A stretch of DNA of 35,878 nucleotides. It comes from an uncultured Pseudomonadales bacterium. GTDB taxonomy: Bacteria > Pseudomonadota > Gammaproteobacteria > Pseudomonadales > Porticoccaceae. The stretch lies in assembly GCA_943787675.1 (NCBI GenBank), contig CALSNK010000010.1, forward strand, positions 1-35,878. Reading direction: 5' to 3'. Under the pieces are notes generated by a model. The model was given only the letters and a program-made list of their open reading frames with translations, had not been told where the DNA came from and did not search any database. Position numbers and translations under genes: made by a program. Positions 1 to 7,755 of the stretch are shown in pieces (position 1 is the stretch's first letter; the number at the start of each line of letters is the position of its first letter).

Positions 1-241
1 CGGTGTCGGCGCCATCGGTTCCCACTAGCACTATGCGCTTACCCGAAGCGCCTGGAATATGGATTACCGTGCTTTCACTGGCTTTTCCAGAGAAGTCACC
101 GGCTTTAATAAGTGACGAGATTGCTCCGTCGAGAGACTCATCGAGGGCTTTGGCACTGTTTTGCAGTTGTGACCCGGTCATGAGAATGAGAGAATCCGCT
201 TTAATGTTTAACAGGTTTGCGGAAGATGCAGTAAAATCCAT
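1..241 (-). CDS. pepA: Leucyl aminopeptidase (cytosol aminopeptidase), N-terminal part only
   Basis: The reverse strand reads from an ATG at 241 towards the window start, giving about 80 residues beginning MDFTASSANLLNIKADSLIL and continuing through an IPGASGKRIVLVG segment. This resembles the N-terminal macro-like domain of M17 leucyl aminopeptidases; the catalytic C-terminal half lies outside the window. The family forms hexameric, two-metal cytosolic peptidases, and in some bacteria PepA also binds DNA. A GGAG ribosome-binding site lies 6 bases before the ATG. The gene is divergent from lptF across 140 bases, the same arrangement as pepA/lptF in E. coli, which supports the call. Only the fragment is visible, so catalytic residues cannot be checked. 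Confidence 0.85.
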   Translation of the reverse strand, partial: MDFTASSANLLNIKADSLILMTGSQLQNSAKALDESLDGAISSLIKAGDFSGKASESTVIHIPGASGKRIVLVGTDGADT

Positions 242-381
242 ATTAACTCCAAATGTTGAACAAATATTGAGCTGTGGCTGTTAGCGCTAGTTTGGCTACA
301 GCAACAGTAACTAGTACGTGAAATAACTCGCCAAGGATACCATTCTGTGTCGCCACGCCCAATAGCTAGAAGCCTAAGTCG

Positions 382-1467
382 TTGATTATTTTCCGCTATC
401 TATGCCGTGAAATTCTGTCTGCAACCTTTGCTGTATGCTTGGTGCTGCTGATGATTTTGGTCAGTGGCCGCTTTGTGAAATATCTGGCCAATGCGGTGGC
501 GGGTAATCTGGAGCCTGGCGTTATCTTTGCGGTAATTGGTTATCGTATTCCTGGATTTCTTGAGCTGACCCTGCCGTTGGCCTTCTTTTTGGCGATTCTG
601 CTGTCCTTTGGCCGCCTCTATGTTGAGAATGAAATGAGCGTACTCAAGGCCTGTGGTATCTCTGAAAATCAATTGCTCGGCTACACAGCGGTGATGGCGG
701 TTGCGCTGGCACTGATCGTGGGTTGGTTGAGCCTGTCGGTGTCGCCTGCGGGTATCGCCAAGGCCGAGACAATCTTTGCCGCGCAAAAAGAAAAGACGGA
801 GCTGGATAAGCTGACGCCGAAGAAGTTTTATGGCCTGAGTGGTGGCAAGGGTATTACCTACGCCGAGAATGTAACCGAGGCTCAGGAGCTGGAAGATGTA
901 TTTTTGGCCGTCACTGCAGGTTCTGCAGCAACCTTCGATAGTCGGTTAGTGCTGGTAGTGGCAGACCGCGGCCGTCAACAGAAAACCGAAGACGGCTCCG
1001 AGAGCTTTTTAGTGCTCGATAAGGGCTATCGGGTTGAGGGCGTTCCTGGCACCCATGATTATCAGATTACGCACTTTGAGGAATACGGCTCCCGTTTAGA
1101 GGACCGCAAACCCATTGAAGAAGATCTCGAAACCAATGCGTTAACCACTGCCGAGTTATTGGCCTCAAAGGACCCCAAGCTGCAGGCTGCGTTGCAGTGG
1201 CGTCTCTCCACGCCCTTTATGGTGTTGGTGGTGACATTACTGGCCGTTCCTTTAAGCCGCACCAATCCCCGTCAGGGCAAGTTCGCCAAGTTGCTGCCTG
1301 CGATCATGCTGTACTTTGGTTATTTGGTGTCTCTCAATGCTATGCGCGGTGCTCTTGAATCGGGCTCAGTGCCTATTGAGGTAACACTGCTACCTGTGCA
1401 TCTGCTGTTTCTGGGCATTGCTTTTATGCTGTTCAGATCTGGACGCTTTAAGAAGGTGGCCTCATGA
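382..1467 (+). CDS. lptF: LPS export ABC transporter permease LptF
   Basis: This is a YjgP/YjgQ-family inner-membrane permease of 361 residues. With LptG and the LptB ATPase it extracts lipopolysaccharide from the inner membrane and passes it to the LptC-LptA bridge. The protein has N-terminal membrane segments (about residues 10-30, 50-75 and 95-120), a periplasmic beta-rich domain (about 130-265) and C-terminal segments (about 270-355). The early MIIFRYLCREIL matches the LptF N-terminus, which fixes the start at a TTG codon. The NPRQGK stretch near residue 295 is typical of the family. The gene overlaps lptG by the four bases ATGA, so the two are translationally coupled. Confidence 0.95.
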   Translation: MIIFRYLCREILSATFAVCLVLLMILVSGRFVKYLANAVAGNLEPGVIFAVIGYRIPGFLELTLPLAFFLAILLSFGRLYVENEMSVLKACGISENQLLGYTAVMAVALALIVGWLSLSVSPAGIAKAETIFAAQKEKTELDKLTPKKFYGLSGGKGITYAENVTEAQELEDVFLAVTAGSAATFDSRLVLVVADRGRQQKTEDGSESFLVLDKGYRVEGVPGTHDYQITHFEEYGSRLEDRKPIEEDLETNALTTAELLASKDPKLQAALQWRLSTPFMVLVVTLLAVPLSRTNPRQGKFAKLLPAIMLYFGYLVSLNAMRGALESGSVPIEVTLLPVHLLFLGIAFMLFRSGRFKKVAS

Positions 1468-2531
1468 GACGGCTATCGAGACATGTAGGCACCACAGTGT
1501 TTGCCGCCATCACCGTGGCGCTCCTAGTCGTGGTAGGCGTGGATGCCATTGCCGCTATTATTGATGAAGCGGGCGATGTGCAACGTAATTATCACTTTTC
1601 CGATGCGTTGATTTATGTCGCTACCAAGCTTCCGTCGACTGTCTATGAATATATTCCGTTCTCTGCATTGATTGGCTGCCTGTTTGGATTGGGTTTGCTG
1701 GCCACAAATAGTGAAGTGATTGTGATGCGTGCCTCCGGTGTTTCTCTGCTGCGCATTGTTTATTTTGTGCTTAAGCCGGTGATGCTATTTGTAATTATTA
1801 GTACGGCGGTCGGTGAGTATTTTTCTCCTTACCTAGACCAGCTGGCTGAGGGTCGACGTGAGTATTTGCGCAAGGGCGAGTCTGCACAGAACTCTGCATC
1901 CGGTTTGTGGAATCGCGAAGGCAGCGAGTTTATGCACTTTAACGCGGTATTCCCCGGCGGTGTTCTGTTCGGCGTGACGCGTTATAAGTTCGATGACGAT
2001 AAGGCCTTATTAGAAGCAAGTTTCTCATCCCGCGCCACCTATAACGGCACCGAGAATCTGTGGGTTGAAGAGAATGTTTCGATCACGCGCTTTAACGAAA
2101 CCAGTACAGAAACTGAAAAGAAGATTACACGACGCTGGAATTCTGAACTAACCCCTGAGGTGCTAACCTTAAATGTGTTACCTCCCAGTGCGCTGTCTAT
2201 TTCTAGTCTGTACAACTACATCAATTTCTTGGAACTGCAAAATGCGGATACCTCGGTGTACGAATTAGCCTATTGGCGCAAGGTATTACAGCCTCTGGTG
2301 ATTATTGGGCTGGTTTTGATTGGTATCTCTTTTGTGTTTGGCCCCCTTCGAGATTCCACCATGGGGCTGCGTATTTTTGTTGGTGTGGTGATTGGTATTA
2401 GCTTTAAGATTATTCAGGATATGTTGGGGCCGTTTAGTATTGTATTTGGTTTTCCTGCGGTTCTGGCTGTGCTGATGCCGGTGCTTCTTTGTATGGGGGT
2501 TGGGTTGTATTTATTGAGGCGTGGTGGTTGA
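1464..2531 (+). CDS. lptG: LPS export ABC transporter permease LptG
   Basis: This second YjgP/YjgQ permease (355 residues) is the heterodimer partner of LptF in the LptB2FG lipopolysaccharide extractor. Visible features are an N-terminal membrane helix (about residues 12-33), the family-typical KLPSTVYEYIPFSALIG and MRASGVSLLRI stretches, a periplasmic domain (about 125-255) and three C-terminal membrane segments (about 270-352). Its ATG overlaps the lptF stop in an ATGA arrangement. Length and order match the usual lptFG pair. Seventeen bases after the stop begins the first 153-bp palindromic repeat, which could also end transcription, although it has no terminal U tract. Confidence 0.95.
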   Translation: MRRLSRHVGTTVFAAITVALLVVVGVDAIAAIIDEAGDVQRNYHFSDALIYVATKLPSTVYEYIPFSALIGCLFGLGLLATNSEVIVMRASGVSLLRIVYFVLKPVMLFVIISTAVGEYFSPYLDQLAEGRREYLRKGESAQNSASGLWNREGSEFMHFNAVFPGGVLFGVTRYKFDDDKALLEASFSSRATYNGTENLWVEENVSITRFNETSTETEKKITRRWNSELTPEVLTLNVLPPSALSISSLYNYINFLELQNADTSVYELAYWRKVLQPLVIIGLVLIGISFVFGPLRDSTMGLRIFVGVVIGISFKIIQDMLGPFSIVFGFPAVLAVLMPVLLCMGVGLYLLRRGG

Positions 2532-2548
2532 TTGGGTGTGGTGCGGGT

Positions 2549-2701
2549 ACAGAGCCCGTCACCCTGTTTCGATCGATTCCATGGCTTGACGATTTTCAGC
2601 GCTCAGATAACTCGCTACGCTCAAACAGATCTTCGCTCGACCTGAAAACCCTTAACCCATAAGCGGAACCTGACTGATCGAAACAGGGTGACGGGCTCTG
2701 T
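2549..2701 (+). repeat. 153-bp palindromic repeat, copy 1 (MITE/REP-like)
   Basis: The ends are a perfect 26-bp inverted repeat (2549-2574 against 2676-2701) with the core GTCACCCTGTTTCGATC. Inside lies a second, imperfect inverted repeat (2581-2599 against 2642-2660), so the whole can fold into a long interrupted hairpin. The ungapped 153-bp alignment to the reverse complement of 3822-3974 has 18 differences by my count, about 88% identity. No coding capacity and no clear target-site duplication were seen. It resembles a miniature inverted-repeat element or a composite REP structure; which is not decidable from two copies. Confidence 0.85.
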
Positions 2702-2820
2702 TCTGCCAATTCTATGGCCCTGTTGGTGACTTTAAAATTGCGGTGGTGTGGGGTGGCTAATATCTGTCATTTGGACAATATGGGGTGCTGGTTGGCTTTG
2801 GGTTGGACCGGGTTTGTGGG

Positions 2821-2921
2821 GAGATTCCTCACTGCGTTCGGAATGACAAGGGTGTTCGGGATCGCAAGGTTTGCACGCTCACAATCTGTCATCCCGACAG
2901 AGCAGCGCGACGAGGGATCTC
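2821..2921. repeat. REP-like intergenic inverted-repeat element
   Basis: Two inverted arms lie about 40 bases apart: 2821-2848 (GAGATTCCTCACTGCGTTCG, then GAATGACA) and 2887-2921 (TGTCATCCCGACAGAGCAGC, then GCGACGAGGGATCTC). The arm pattern resembles the CATTCCGAACGCAGTGAGGAATCTC-type intergenic repeat found in many proteobacteria; that resemblance is from memory. The arms are of unequal length, with about 7 extra bases in the right one. It sits just past the 3' end of the MBL gene. Confidence 0.65.
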
Positions 2922-2937
2922 TTCTCATTGCTGTGAA

Positions 2938-3759
2938 CTATCTTAAGAACGCAGGTGGTTTGGGCAAAGTAGCTACATCTACTGGCTCGTGCTGAATAAT
3001 CACTCGCGCACCAGATTCTGTCGCCAACATTTCAAAGAGGTCCATCGATTCTCTAGTTTGAGGTTCGTCGGTATTAAATCTTGGAACACGCTTTAGCTCG
3101 CGGCTTTCGGTGCGGTGGTAGAGATCACCTGTAAGAAGAATAGGGCCGCTTTCAGGCAGATTAACTTGCAGCGCACTATGTCCGGGTGTATGTCCTGGCA
3201 GTTCGAGAATCATGACTGAGCCATCACCAAACACATCAAGATTGCCTGTGTGGATACTATTACTAAGCTCGGCAAAGGCTGCGTTCTGAGCTTTGTTTGC
3301 GTCTGTGCTGAACATGTAATCAAATTCATTTTTATTCACCAGCCACTGACTCTCTGGGAAAAGGGCCGCCTGACCGCTGTGGTCAAAATGGCTGTGAGAG
3401 ATTGAAATAAACTCAATATCCTGTGCTGTCAGGCCGATATCGGCTAGCTGTTCGATTAATGTTCTTTCAAGTGTCGTGGTAAAAATGCCCTCAGTCTGGG
3501 GGCCAATGCCAACTAAGGCATCAGGCAAGCCGAGATCCCATAACAGATCTCCCTGGGGGTGACGGATTAGATAGCAGGTGTTGGTCAGGCTGCCCGACAG
3601 TCCAGCGTAGTCGCCGTTCGAGGAAAATGCGTCGAGATTAGATATCTCAATGGATCCACAGTCAAAGGTGTACAAACTCAGCGGATTTCCAGCGTTTTGC
3701 TCTTCCACACCACAACCAACCAGCAACAAACTTGCCGCAATTATAGTTTTAATCATCAC
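2938..3759 (-). CDS. Metallo-beta-lactamase-fold lipoprotein, N-acyl-homoserine-lactonase-like
   Basis: This 273-residue protein starts with a lipoprotein signal peptide: hydrophobic residues 4-15 and lipobox LVGC, with Cys16 as the lipidation site. The mature part is a metallo-beta-lactamase hydrolase with HSHFDH at 122-127, PGHTPGH at 188-194, TGD at 210-212 and a late His257, together the usual two-metal ligand set. The spacing and overall look are closest to AHL-lactonase/AttM-type enzymes, but the substrate cannot be read from sequence. A periplasmic or membrane-anchored location is inferred. ATG codons at 3759 and 3756 are both possible, with a GAGGGA ribosome-binding site upstream. The gene stands alone between two inverted 153-bp repeats and is convergent with lptG. 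Confidence 0.8.
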   Translation of the reverse strand: MMIKTIIAASLLLVGCGVEEQNAGNPLSLYTFDCGSIEISNLDAFSSNGDYAGLSGSLTNTCYLIRHPQGDLLWDLGLPDALVGIGPQTEGIFTTTLERTLIEQLADIGLTAQDIEFISISHSHFDHSGQAALFPESQWLVNKNEFDYMFSTDANKAQNAAFAELSNSIHTGNLDVFGDGSVMILELPGHTPGHSALQVNLPESGPILLTGDLYHRTESRELKRVPRFNTDEPQTRESMDLFEMLATESGARVIIQHEPVDVATLPKPPAFLR

Positions 3760-3821
3760 AGTATCCCTCTAAAATCCTAATTGTATTCACCCAAAAAACC
3801 ATACACCGGCAGACCCCTGAA

Positions 3822-3974
3822 GCAAAGCCAGTCACCCTGTTTCGATCAGTCAGATTCCGCTTATGGGTTGCTGATTTTCAGGTTGAGCGAAGATCTGTTT
3901 GAGCAAAGCGAGTTATCTGAGCGCTGAAAACCAGCAACCCATGGAATCGATCGAAACAGGGTGACTGGCTATGC
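3822..3974 (-). repeat. 153-bp palindromic repeat, copy 2, inverted relative to copy 1
   Basis: The reverse complement aligns without gaps to 2549-2701 over 153 bp with 18 differences. The terminal arms are 3822-3847 and 3949-3974, with one mismatched pair (3825/3971). The inner arms 3863-3881 and 3924-3942 pair almost perfectly, better than in copy 1. At three paired positions the base differs from copy 1 but pairing is kept (3974/3822, 3966/3830, 3934/3871). The copy lies upstream of the MBL gene and just beyond the 3' end of glpK. Confidence 0.85.
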
Positions 3975-4007
3975 CCCGCACCAGATCCTTCTGTTTAGTC
4001 TAGCCCT

Positions 4008-5492
4008 TTAACTCAGTACGCGCCGAACCGCCTTATTCCACCCAGCTACCTTTAAATCTCTGTCTTCAACCGACATCTGCGGTACAAAGTTACTCTCTAA
4101 CTGCCAACTTGCCGCAAACCCAGCCCGATCTGGCCAGACACCTGCTCGCGATCCTGCTAACCAAGCCGCACCTAAAGCGGTAGTCTCGGCGATCACCGGA
4201 CGATCTACTGGCGCCTGTAAAATATTCGCCAAACATTGCATGGTCCAATCACTGGCGACCATGCCGCCATCAACTCTTAAAACGGTCTCGGCTTCTTGGG
4301 TCCAGTCTGCGCGCATGGCGTTTAATAAATCCAATGTTTGATAACACACCGATTCCAAAGCAGCCTTGGCAATTTCTGCTGGGCCTGTGCCGCGGGTTAA
4401 ACCCAATAGAGCCCCACGAGCATCAGCATCCCACCAGGGTGCGCCTAAGCCGGTGAAGGCAGGCACCATATACACTGATTGGCTAGGGTCTGCGTCTTTG
4501 GCGAGTTGGCCGGATTGGCTGGCAGATTCGATAATGCCCAAACCATCGCGCAACCACTGCACGGCGGCACCGGCAATAAATATGGAGCCTTCAAGGGCGT
4601 AAGTAGGCTTGCCATCCAGCTGGTAGGCAATAGTGGTCAGTAGGCGATTGGTTGAGGTGACTGCCGTGCTTCCGGTGTTAAGTAGGGCAAAGCAACCGGT
4701 GCCGTAAGTGGACTTCATCATGCCCACATCAAAACAGGCTTGGCCTAATGTGGCGGCTTGTTGATCACCGGCAATGCCGTAAATATTGATGGGGTCGCCC
4801 AGCAAACTGGTGGTGCCAAAATCGGCGGCGCTGTCTTTAACTGCGGGGAGCAATGATCGCGGTACATTAAATAGGTCGAGTAGCTCATCGTCCCAGTCAG
4901 CGCGATGAATATTGTAGAGCATGGTGCGCGAGGCATTGGTGGCGTCTGTTGCATGCTCGCCATCGGTGAGATTCCACAGCAGCCAGCTATCCACGGTACC
5001 AAAGGCCAGTTCGCCCCGTTCGGCTCTGTCGCGAGCGCCAGGAACATTGTCGAGAATCCAGGCGACTTTGGTGGCGGAGAAATAGGGGTCTAATAGCAGG
5101 CCGGTTTTTTCGGTGACGCTAGTTTCAAGGCCCTGTTCTTTAAGTTGGTTACAGAAGGCTGCGGTGCGTCGATCTTGCCAGACAATGGCATTGTAAATGG
5201 GTTGGCCCGTGTGGCGATCCCAGATGACCGTGGTCTCCCGCTGATTGGTGATACCAATGGCGGCAATATCTTTGGCAGTTACCCCGGCACTGGCCATGGC
5301 CTCTTTGGCGGTGGCTAATGTGGTGTTCCAGATATCCATGGGGTCGTGCTCTACCCAGCCATCTTCGGGGAAGTGTTGGGTGAACTCTTGTTGGGCCTGT
5401 TCGACAATTTGATAGCGCTGATCAAAGAGAATGGTTCTTGAGGAAGTGGTTCCCTGATCTAGCGCGATAATTAAGTTGCTCATGTTGCTCAT
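4008..5492 (-). CDS. glpK: Glycerol kinase
   Basis: This FGGY-family sugar kinase (494 residues) phosphorylates glycerol to sn-glycerol 3-phosphate with ATP in the cytoplasm. Visible are the N-terminal [11 protein letters not shown] phosphate loop (about residues 10-20), GWVEHDP (45-51), [11 protein letters not shown] (about 83-93), the substrate-pocket IVWQDRR (about 103-109) and, in the second domain, [17 protein letters not shown] and a late RVDGGM. Length is typical. Two in-frame ATGs (5492 and 5483) are possible; the upstream one is used here. No glpF or glpD neighbour is present. The RDD gene ends 25 bases upstream on the same strand, so co-transcription is possible. Confidence 0.96.
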   Translation of the reverse strand: MSNMSNLIIALDQGTTSSRTILFDQRYQIVEQAQQEFTQHFPEDGWVEHDPMDIWNTTLATAKEAMASAGVTAKDIAAIGITNQRETTVIWDRHTGQPIYNAIVWQDRRTAAFCNQLKEQGLETSVTEKTGLLLDPYFSATKVAWILDNVPGARDRAERGELAFGTVDSWLLWNLTDGEHATDATNASRTMLYNIHRADWDDELLDLFNVPRSLLPAVKDSAADFGTTSLLGDPINIYGIAGDQQAATLGQACFDVGMMKSTYGTGCFALLNTGSTAVTSTNRLLTTIAYQLDGKPTYALEGSIFIAGAAVQWLRDGLGIIESASQSGQLAKDADPSQSVYMVPAFTGLGAPWWDADARGALLGLTRGTGPAEIAKAALESVCYQTLDLLNAMRADWTQEAETVLRVDGGMVASDWTMQCLANILQAPVDRPVIAETTALGAAWLAGSRAGVWPDRAGFAASWQLESNFVPQMSVEDRDLKVAGWNKAVRRVLS

Positions 5493-5517
5493 AGATAGTG
5501 CCCCGATGCTCTGTATT

Positions 5518-6003
5518 TTATTTTTTTTCTTTTGAGAGTGTAACTACCTGAGTGCCAGTGTAGCGGTCGTGGAGGCATTCTTTGGCCGGTGGTACTAGGC
5601 ACCATAAATAGCCTATGCCAAAAAAGGCCAGCGACAGGGTTGCCAGTAGGCTGCGGCTTAGGCATTGCTGGGCGCTGGCGAGCGAGCCATCGGCTTGCTG
5701 CAGGCGGATGCGCCAGGCTTTCATGCCGAGAGTCTGGCCCTGTTTGCGCCAGCATATAAAGTAGTAACCCGACATGGCGCCGAGCCAGCCGAAGAAGCTC
5801 AACCATTGCACAAATACCCCAGGCTGAATATTTTCTAGGTCGTCGAGGCCGTTGAACAGTATTTTAATGATCAGTAACAGGCCGCCATAGCCGAGGGTAA
5901 TGGCAAACAGCAAGAAGGCATCGTAGATGAGTGCCGCGAGGCGACGCATTAAATTGGCGGTGGGCAGGCTGTTAGTCATGGTGCTATTTGTGTCACTCGT
6001 CAT
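5518..6003 (-). CDS. RDD-family membrane protein
   Basis: This small integral membrane protein has 161 residues. The RRLAALIYD stretch near residue 20 begins the RDD-type domain, followed by three hydrophobic segments (about residues 22-48, 64-85 and 118-140). The [13 protein letters not shown] motif near 90-102 between segments 2 and 3 is typical of the family. Function is unknown; some RDD proteins have been linked to ion transport, but nothing here shows it. The start could instead be the internal ATG at [11 protein letters not shown], because the first residues are polar and poorly conserved in type. It is transcribed towards glpK and is divergent from rlmB across 107 bases. Confidence 0.8.
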   Translation of the reverse strand: MTSDTNSTMTNSLPTANLMRRLAALIYDAFLLFAITLGYGGLLLIIKILFNGLDDLENIQPGVFVQWLSFFGWLGAMSGYYFICWRKQGQTLGMKAWRIRLQQADGSLASAQQCLSRSLLATLSLAFFGIGYLWCLVPPAKECLHDRYTGTQVVTLSKEKK

Positions 6004-6029
6004 TCTAGATAGGTCCGGATTATTTATGC

Positions 6030-6056
6030 TTGGATTTTGCCCAAAGCCAGTACAAT
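6030..6056 (+). promoter_or_regulatory. Possible weak sigma70 promoter for rlmB
   Basis: TTGGAT (6030-6035) and TACAAT (6051-6056) are separated by 15 bases, shorter than the usual 16-18. They lie about 55 bases upstream of the rlmB start in the divergent intergenic region. The call rests on base pattern alone. Confidence 0.3.
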
Positions 6057-6110
6057 GCGCAATCGGCGATTGACGCCTTTCATTTTTAATAGACGCGGTA
6101 GGAGAGTTTT

Positions 6111-6848
6111 GTGGATTGGATTTATGGCATTCATGCGGTGCATACCATGCTTAAGTCGTCACCCCAACGGGTGAAAGAGTTGCATGTGCAGCGTGGGCGA
6201 ACGGATGATCGTTTGCAAAAAATCCACAAGCTGGCAGAACAGCATGGCGTGACATTGCAGTGGGCGACCTCAAAGCGGCTTGATGAGAAGGCTGAGGGCC
6301 GCCATCAGGGTGTTATGGCACTCTGTAGTCCTGGACAAACCTATGATGAAAACTTTTTACTGAATCTGGCGGAAGAGAAGGGTGGCGATGCCTTTTTTCT
6401 GATGTTGGATGGGGTAACTGATCCCCATAATTTAGGTGCCTGCCTGCGCTCTGCAGATGGTGCCGGTGTTCATGCGGTGATTGTGCCCAAAGATAATTCT
6501 GTGGGTTTGACTCCGGTGGTCTCTAAGGTTGCCTGTGGTGCCGCTGAAACCATGCCGTTGGTGATGGTGACAAACCTTACCCGTACTCTGGAAAAGCTCC
6601 AGCAGCAGGGCGCCTGGGTCGTGGGCACTACTGGTGAGGCTGACAAGTTTATCTATGATCTGGATCTGAAGGGACCTATGGTGCTGGTGATGGGCGCTGA
6701 GGGTTCGGGTATGCGTCAATTGACCATGAAACAATGTGATTTTCTCGGCAAGCTACCTATGGCCGGTGGGGTGAGTAGCCTCAATGTGTCGGTGGCGACG
6801 GGTATTTGTTTGTTTGAAGTAGTCCGTCAGCGAAGGGTTGCCATTTAA
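6111..6848 (+). CDS. rlmB: 23S rRNA (guanosine(2251)-2'-O)-methyltransferase
   Basis: This SPOUT/TrmH-family enzyme (245 residues) uses S-adenosylmethionine to methylate the 2'-O of G2251 in the 23S rRNA P-loop. The N-terminal substrate-binding domain (about residues 1-75) begins with YGIHAVHTML. The knotted catalytic domain contains DPHNLGACLRSADGAGVHAV (about 104-123), MGAEGSGMR (about 197-205) and LNVSVATGICLFEV (about 223-236), the three SPOUT motifs. The start is GTG at 6111, preceded by TAGGAGAG at ideal spacing. rlmB upstream of the rpsF cluster is a common gammaproteobacterial order; rnr, often its upstream neighbour, is absent here. Confidence 0.95.
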   Translation: MDWIYGIHAVHTMLKSSPQRVKELHVQRGRTDDRLQKIHKLAEQHGVTLQWATSKRLDEKAEGRHQGVMALCSPGQTYDENFLLNLAEEKGGDAFFLMLDGVTDPHNLGACLRSADGAGVHAVIVPKDNSVGLTPVVSKVACGAAETMPLVMVTNLTRTLEKLQQQGAWVVGTTGEADKFIYDLDLKGPMVLVMGAEGSGMRQLTMKQCDFLGKLPMAGGVSSLNVSVATGICLFEVVRQRRVAI

Positions 6849-6986
6849 TAGGCTCTTTAATCGGCCTTCCAATAGCGAGCCTAATAGCTTGCGCTTTTAT
6901 TGATATAGAACGTTGGATTTCACACTAATTTACCGCTAATCTAATACTTATACAGGGATGTATTTGTTATCAATAGAGGGATTTTA

Positions 6987-7559
6987 ATGGCAACTATGGA
7001 GCGTTCTATTTACACGATTCCCAACTTATTAAGTCTGCTGCGGTTGGCGCTGGTTCCGGTATTAATGGGCCTAGCGTATATCCGCGATGGGGAGGCTTTT
7101 TTGGGGGTGCTGGTTATTTCTCTACTCAGTGATGTGCTGGATGGGTATTTTGCGCGAAAACTGAACCAGACCAGTGATCTGGGGGCTAAGCTGGATAGCT
7201 GGGGAGATATGCTGACCTACGGCGCCATGATTCTAGGCCTGTACTGGATCTGGCCGGCGGTATTTTCCGCCCAAGCGGGCTATGTGTTGGCTACAGTACT
7301 GTTTTTTATTGCGCCAATCCTTATGGCTCTGTACAAGTTTGGTGAGTATCCGAGTTATCACACCTGGGGGGCTAAGGCCACGGCGGTGCTGATGGCGCCG
7401 GCTTATTATGTGCTTGTGTTATTGGATGCAGATACCTTTTTTAGACTGGTTATTCTGGTCCATGTGGTGGTGTCCTGTGAGGAGATGGCCATTACCTATA
7501 TATTGGATCGCCCGCGTACCAATGTGCGCTCGGTTTTTAGTCTGCGAGCCCGTATCTAA
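6987..7559 (+). CDS. CDP-alcohol phosphatidyltransferase family protein
   Basis: This integral membrane enzyme has 190 residues. It carries the full CDP-alcohol phosphotransferase signature D-x2-D-G-x2-A-R-x8-G-x3-D-x3-D: Asp49, Asp52, Gly53, Ala56, Arg57, Gly66, Asp70 and Asp74. These residues bind metal and CDP-lipid. Several hydrophobic helices follow. Members include PgsA and cardiolipin or phosphatidylserine synthases; the precise alcohol cannot be told. The N-terminal IYTIPNLLSLLRL is PgsA-like, but the C-terminus is generic, so I leave it unnamed. The ATG at 6987 has GAGGGATT 6 bases upstream. It sits between rlmB and the rpsF promoter with no functional tie to either. Confidence 0.85.
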   Translation: MATMERSIYTIPNLLSLLRLALVPVLMGLAYIRDGEAFLGVLVISLLSDVLDGYFARKLNQTSDLGAKLDSWGDMLTYGAMILGLYWIWPAVFSAQAGYVLATVLFFIAPILMALYKFGEYPSYHTWGAKATAVLMAPAYYVLVLLDADTFFRLVILVHVVVSCEEMAITYILDRPRTNVRSVFSLRARI

Positions 7560-7622
7560 AACTGCACCCGAAACCCAGCTACTTGGGCGGTTTATCCTTC
7601 TGTAATCTTTCTTCTTAGGCGG

Positions 7623-7651
7623 TTGCAACCGAGGGGTCGAATCACTATAAT
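7623..7651 (+). promoter_or_regulatory. Sigma70-type promoter of the rpsF operon
   Basis: A -35 box TTGCAA (7623-7628), a 17-base spacer and a perfect -10 box TATAAT (7646-7651) give one of the best promoters in the window. Transcription would start near 7658, leaving a leader of about 98 bases before rpsF. The TTGCAA overlaps a short GGTTGCAACC palindrome, a possible operator-like coincidence. Confidence 0.8.
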
Positions 7652-7755
7652 CGCGCGTCACAAAAGCGTCTGGACATACGTTCAGGCACTCCTTGTCTCA
7701 CTGCAACGACCAAATTGGCGTTAGCGGGAGACTATTAAAGCCACGAGGAGATACA
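7652..7755 (+). promoter_or_regulatory. rpsF leader, candidate S6:S18 autoregulatory region
   Basis: This is the untranslated leader between the promoter and rpsF. Many bacterial rpsF-rpsR messages carry a leader motif bound by the S6:S18 heterodimer for feedback control. Position and operon order fit here, but I could not fold the RNA or confirm the conserved internal-loop motif, so this is a location-based suggestion. The ribosome-binding site GAGGAG (7745-7750) ends the leader. Confidence 0.3.

Larger units (their letters stand above)
2532..2937. other. 406-base intergenic stretch between convergent lptG and the MBL gene
   Basis: This is the longest non-coding stretch in the window. It holds a 153-bp palindromic repeat (2549-2701) and an inverted-repeat element of about 100 bp (2821-2921). 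A 93-codon open frame on the plus strand (2714-2995) crosses the second repeat and the 3' end of the convergent gene. It has no ribosome-binding site and a repeat-derived, cysteine- and tryptophan-rich composition, so I do not call it a gene. No other function is visible. Confidence 0.7.

Noticed and set aside
2714..2995. A 93-codon open frame on the plus strand between lptG and the MBL gene.
   Set aside because: It crosses the REP-like repeat and the convergent MBL 3' end, lacks a ribosome-binding site, and its sequence is explained by the repeat.
6843..6884. An inverted repeat TAGGCTC/GAGCCTA just after rlmB as a terminator.
   Set aside because: The arms are only 7 bp, the loop is about 21 bases, and no T run follows.
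7693..7755. The upstream ATG at 7693 as the rpsF start, adding 21 residues.
   Set aside because: The added residues are not S6-like, the region includes the ribosome-binding site, and [10 protein letters not shown] at 7756 is the conserved N-terminus.
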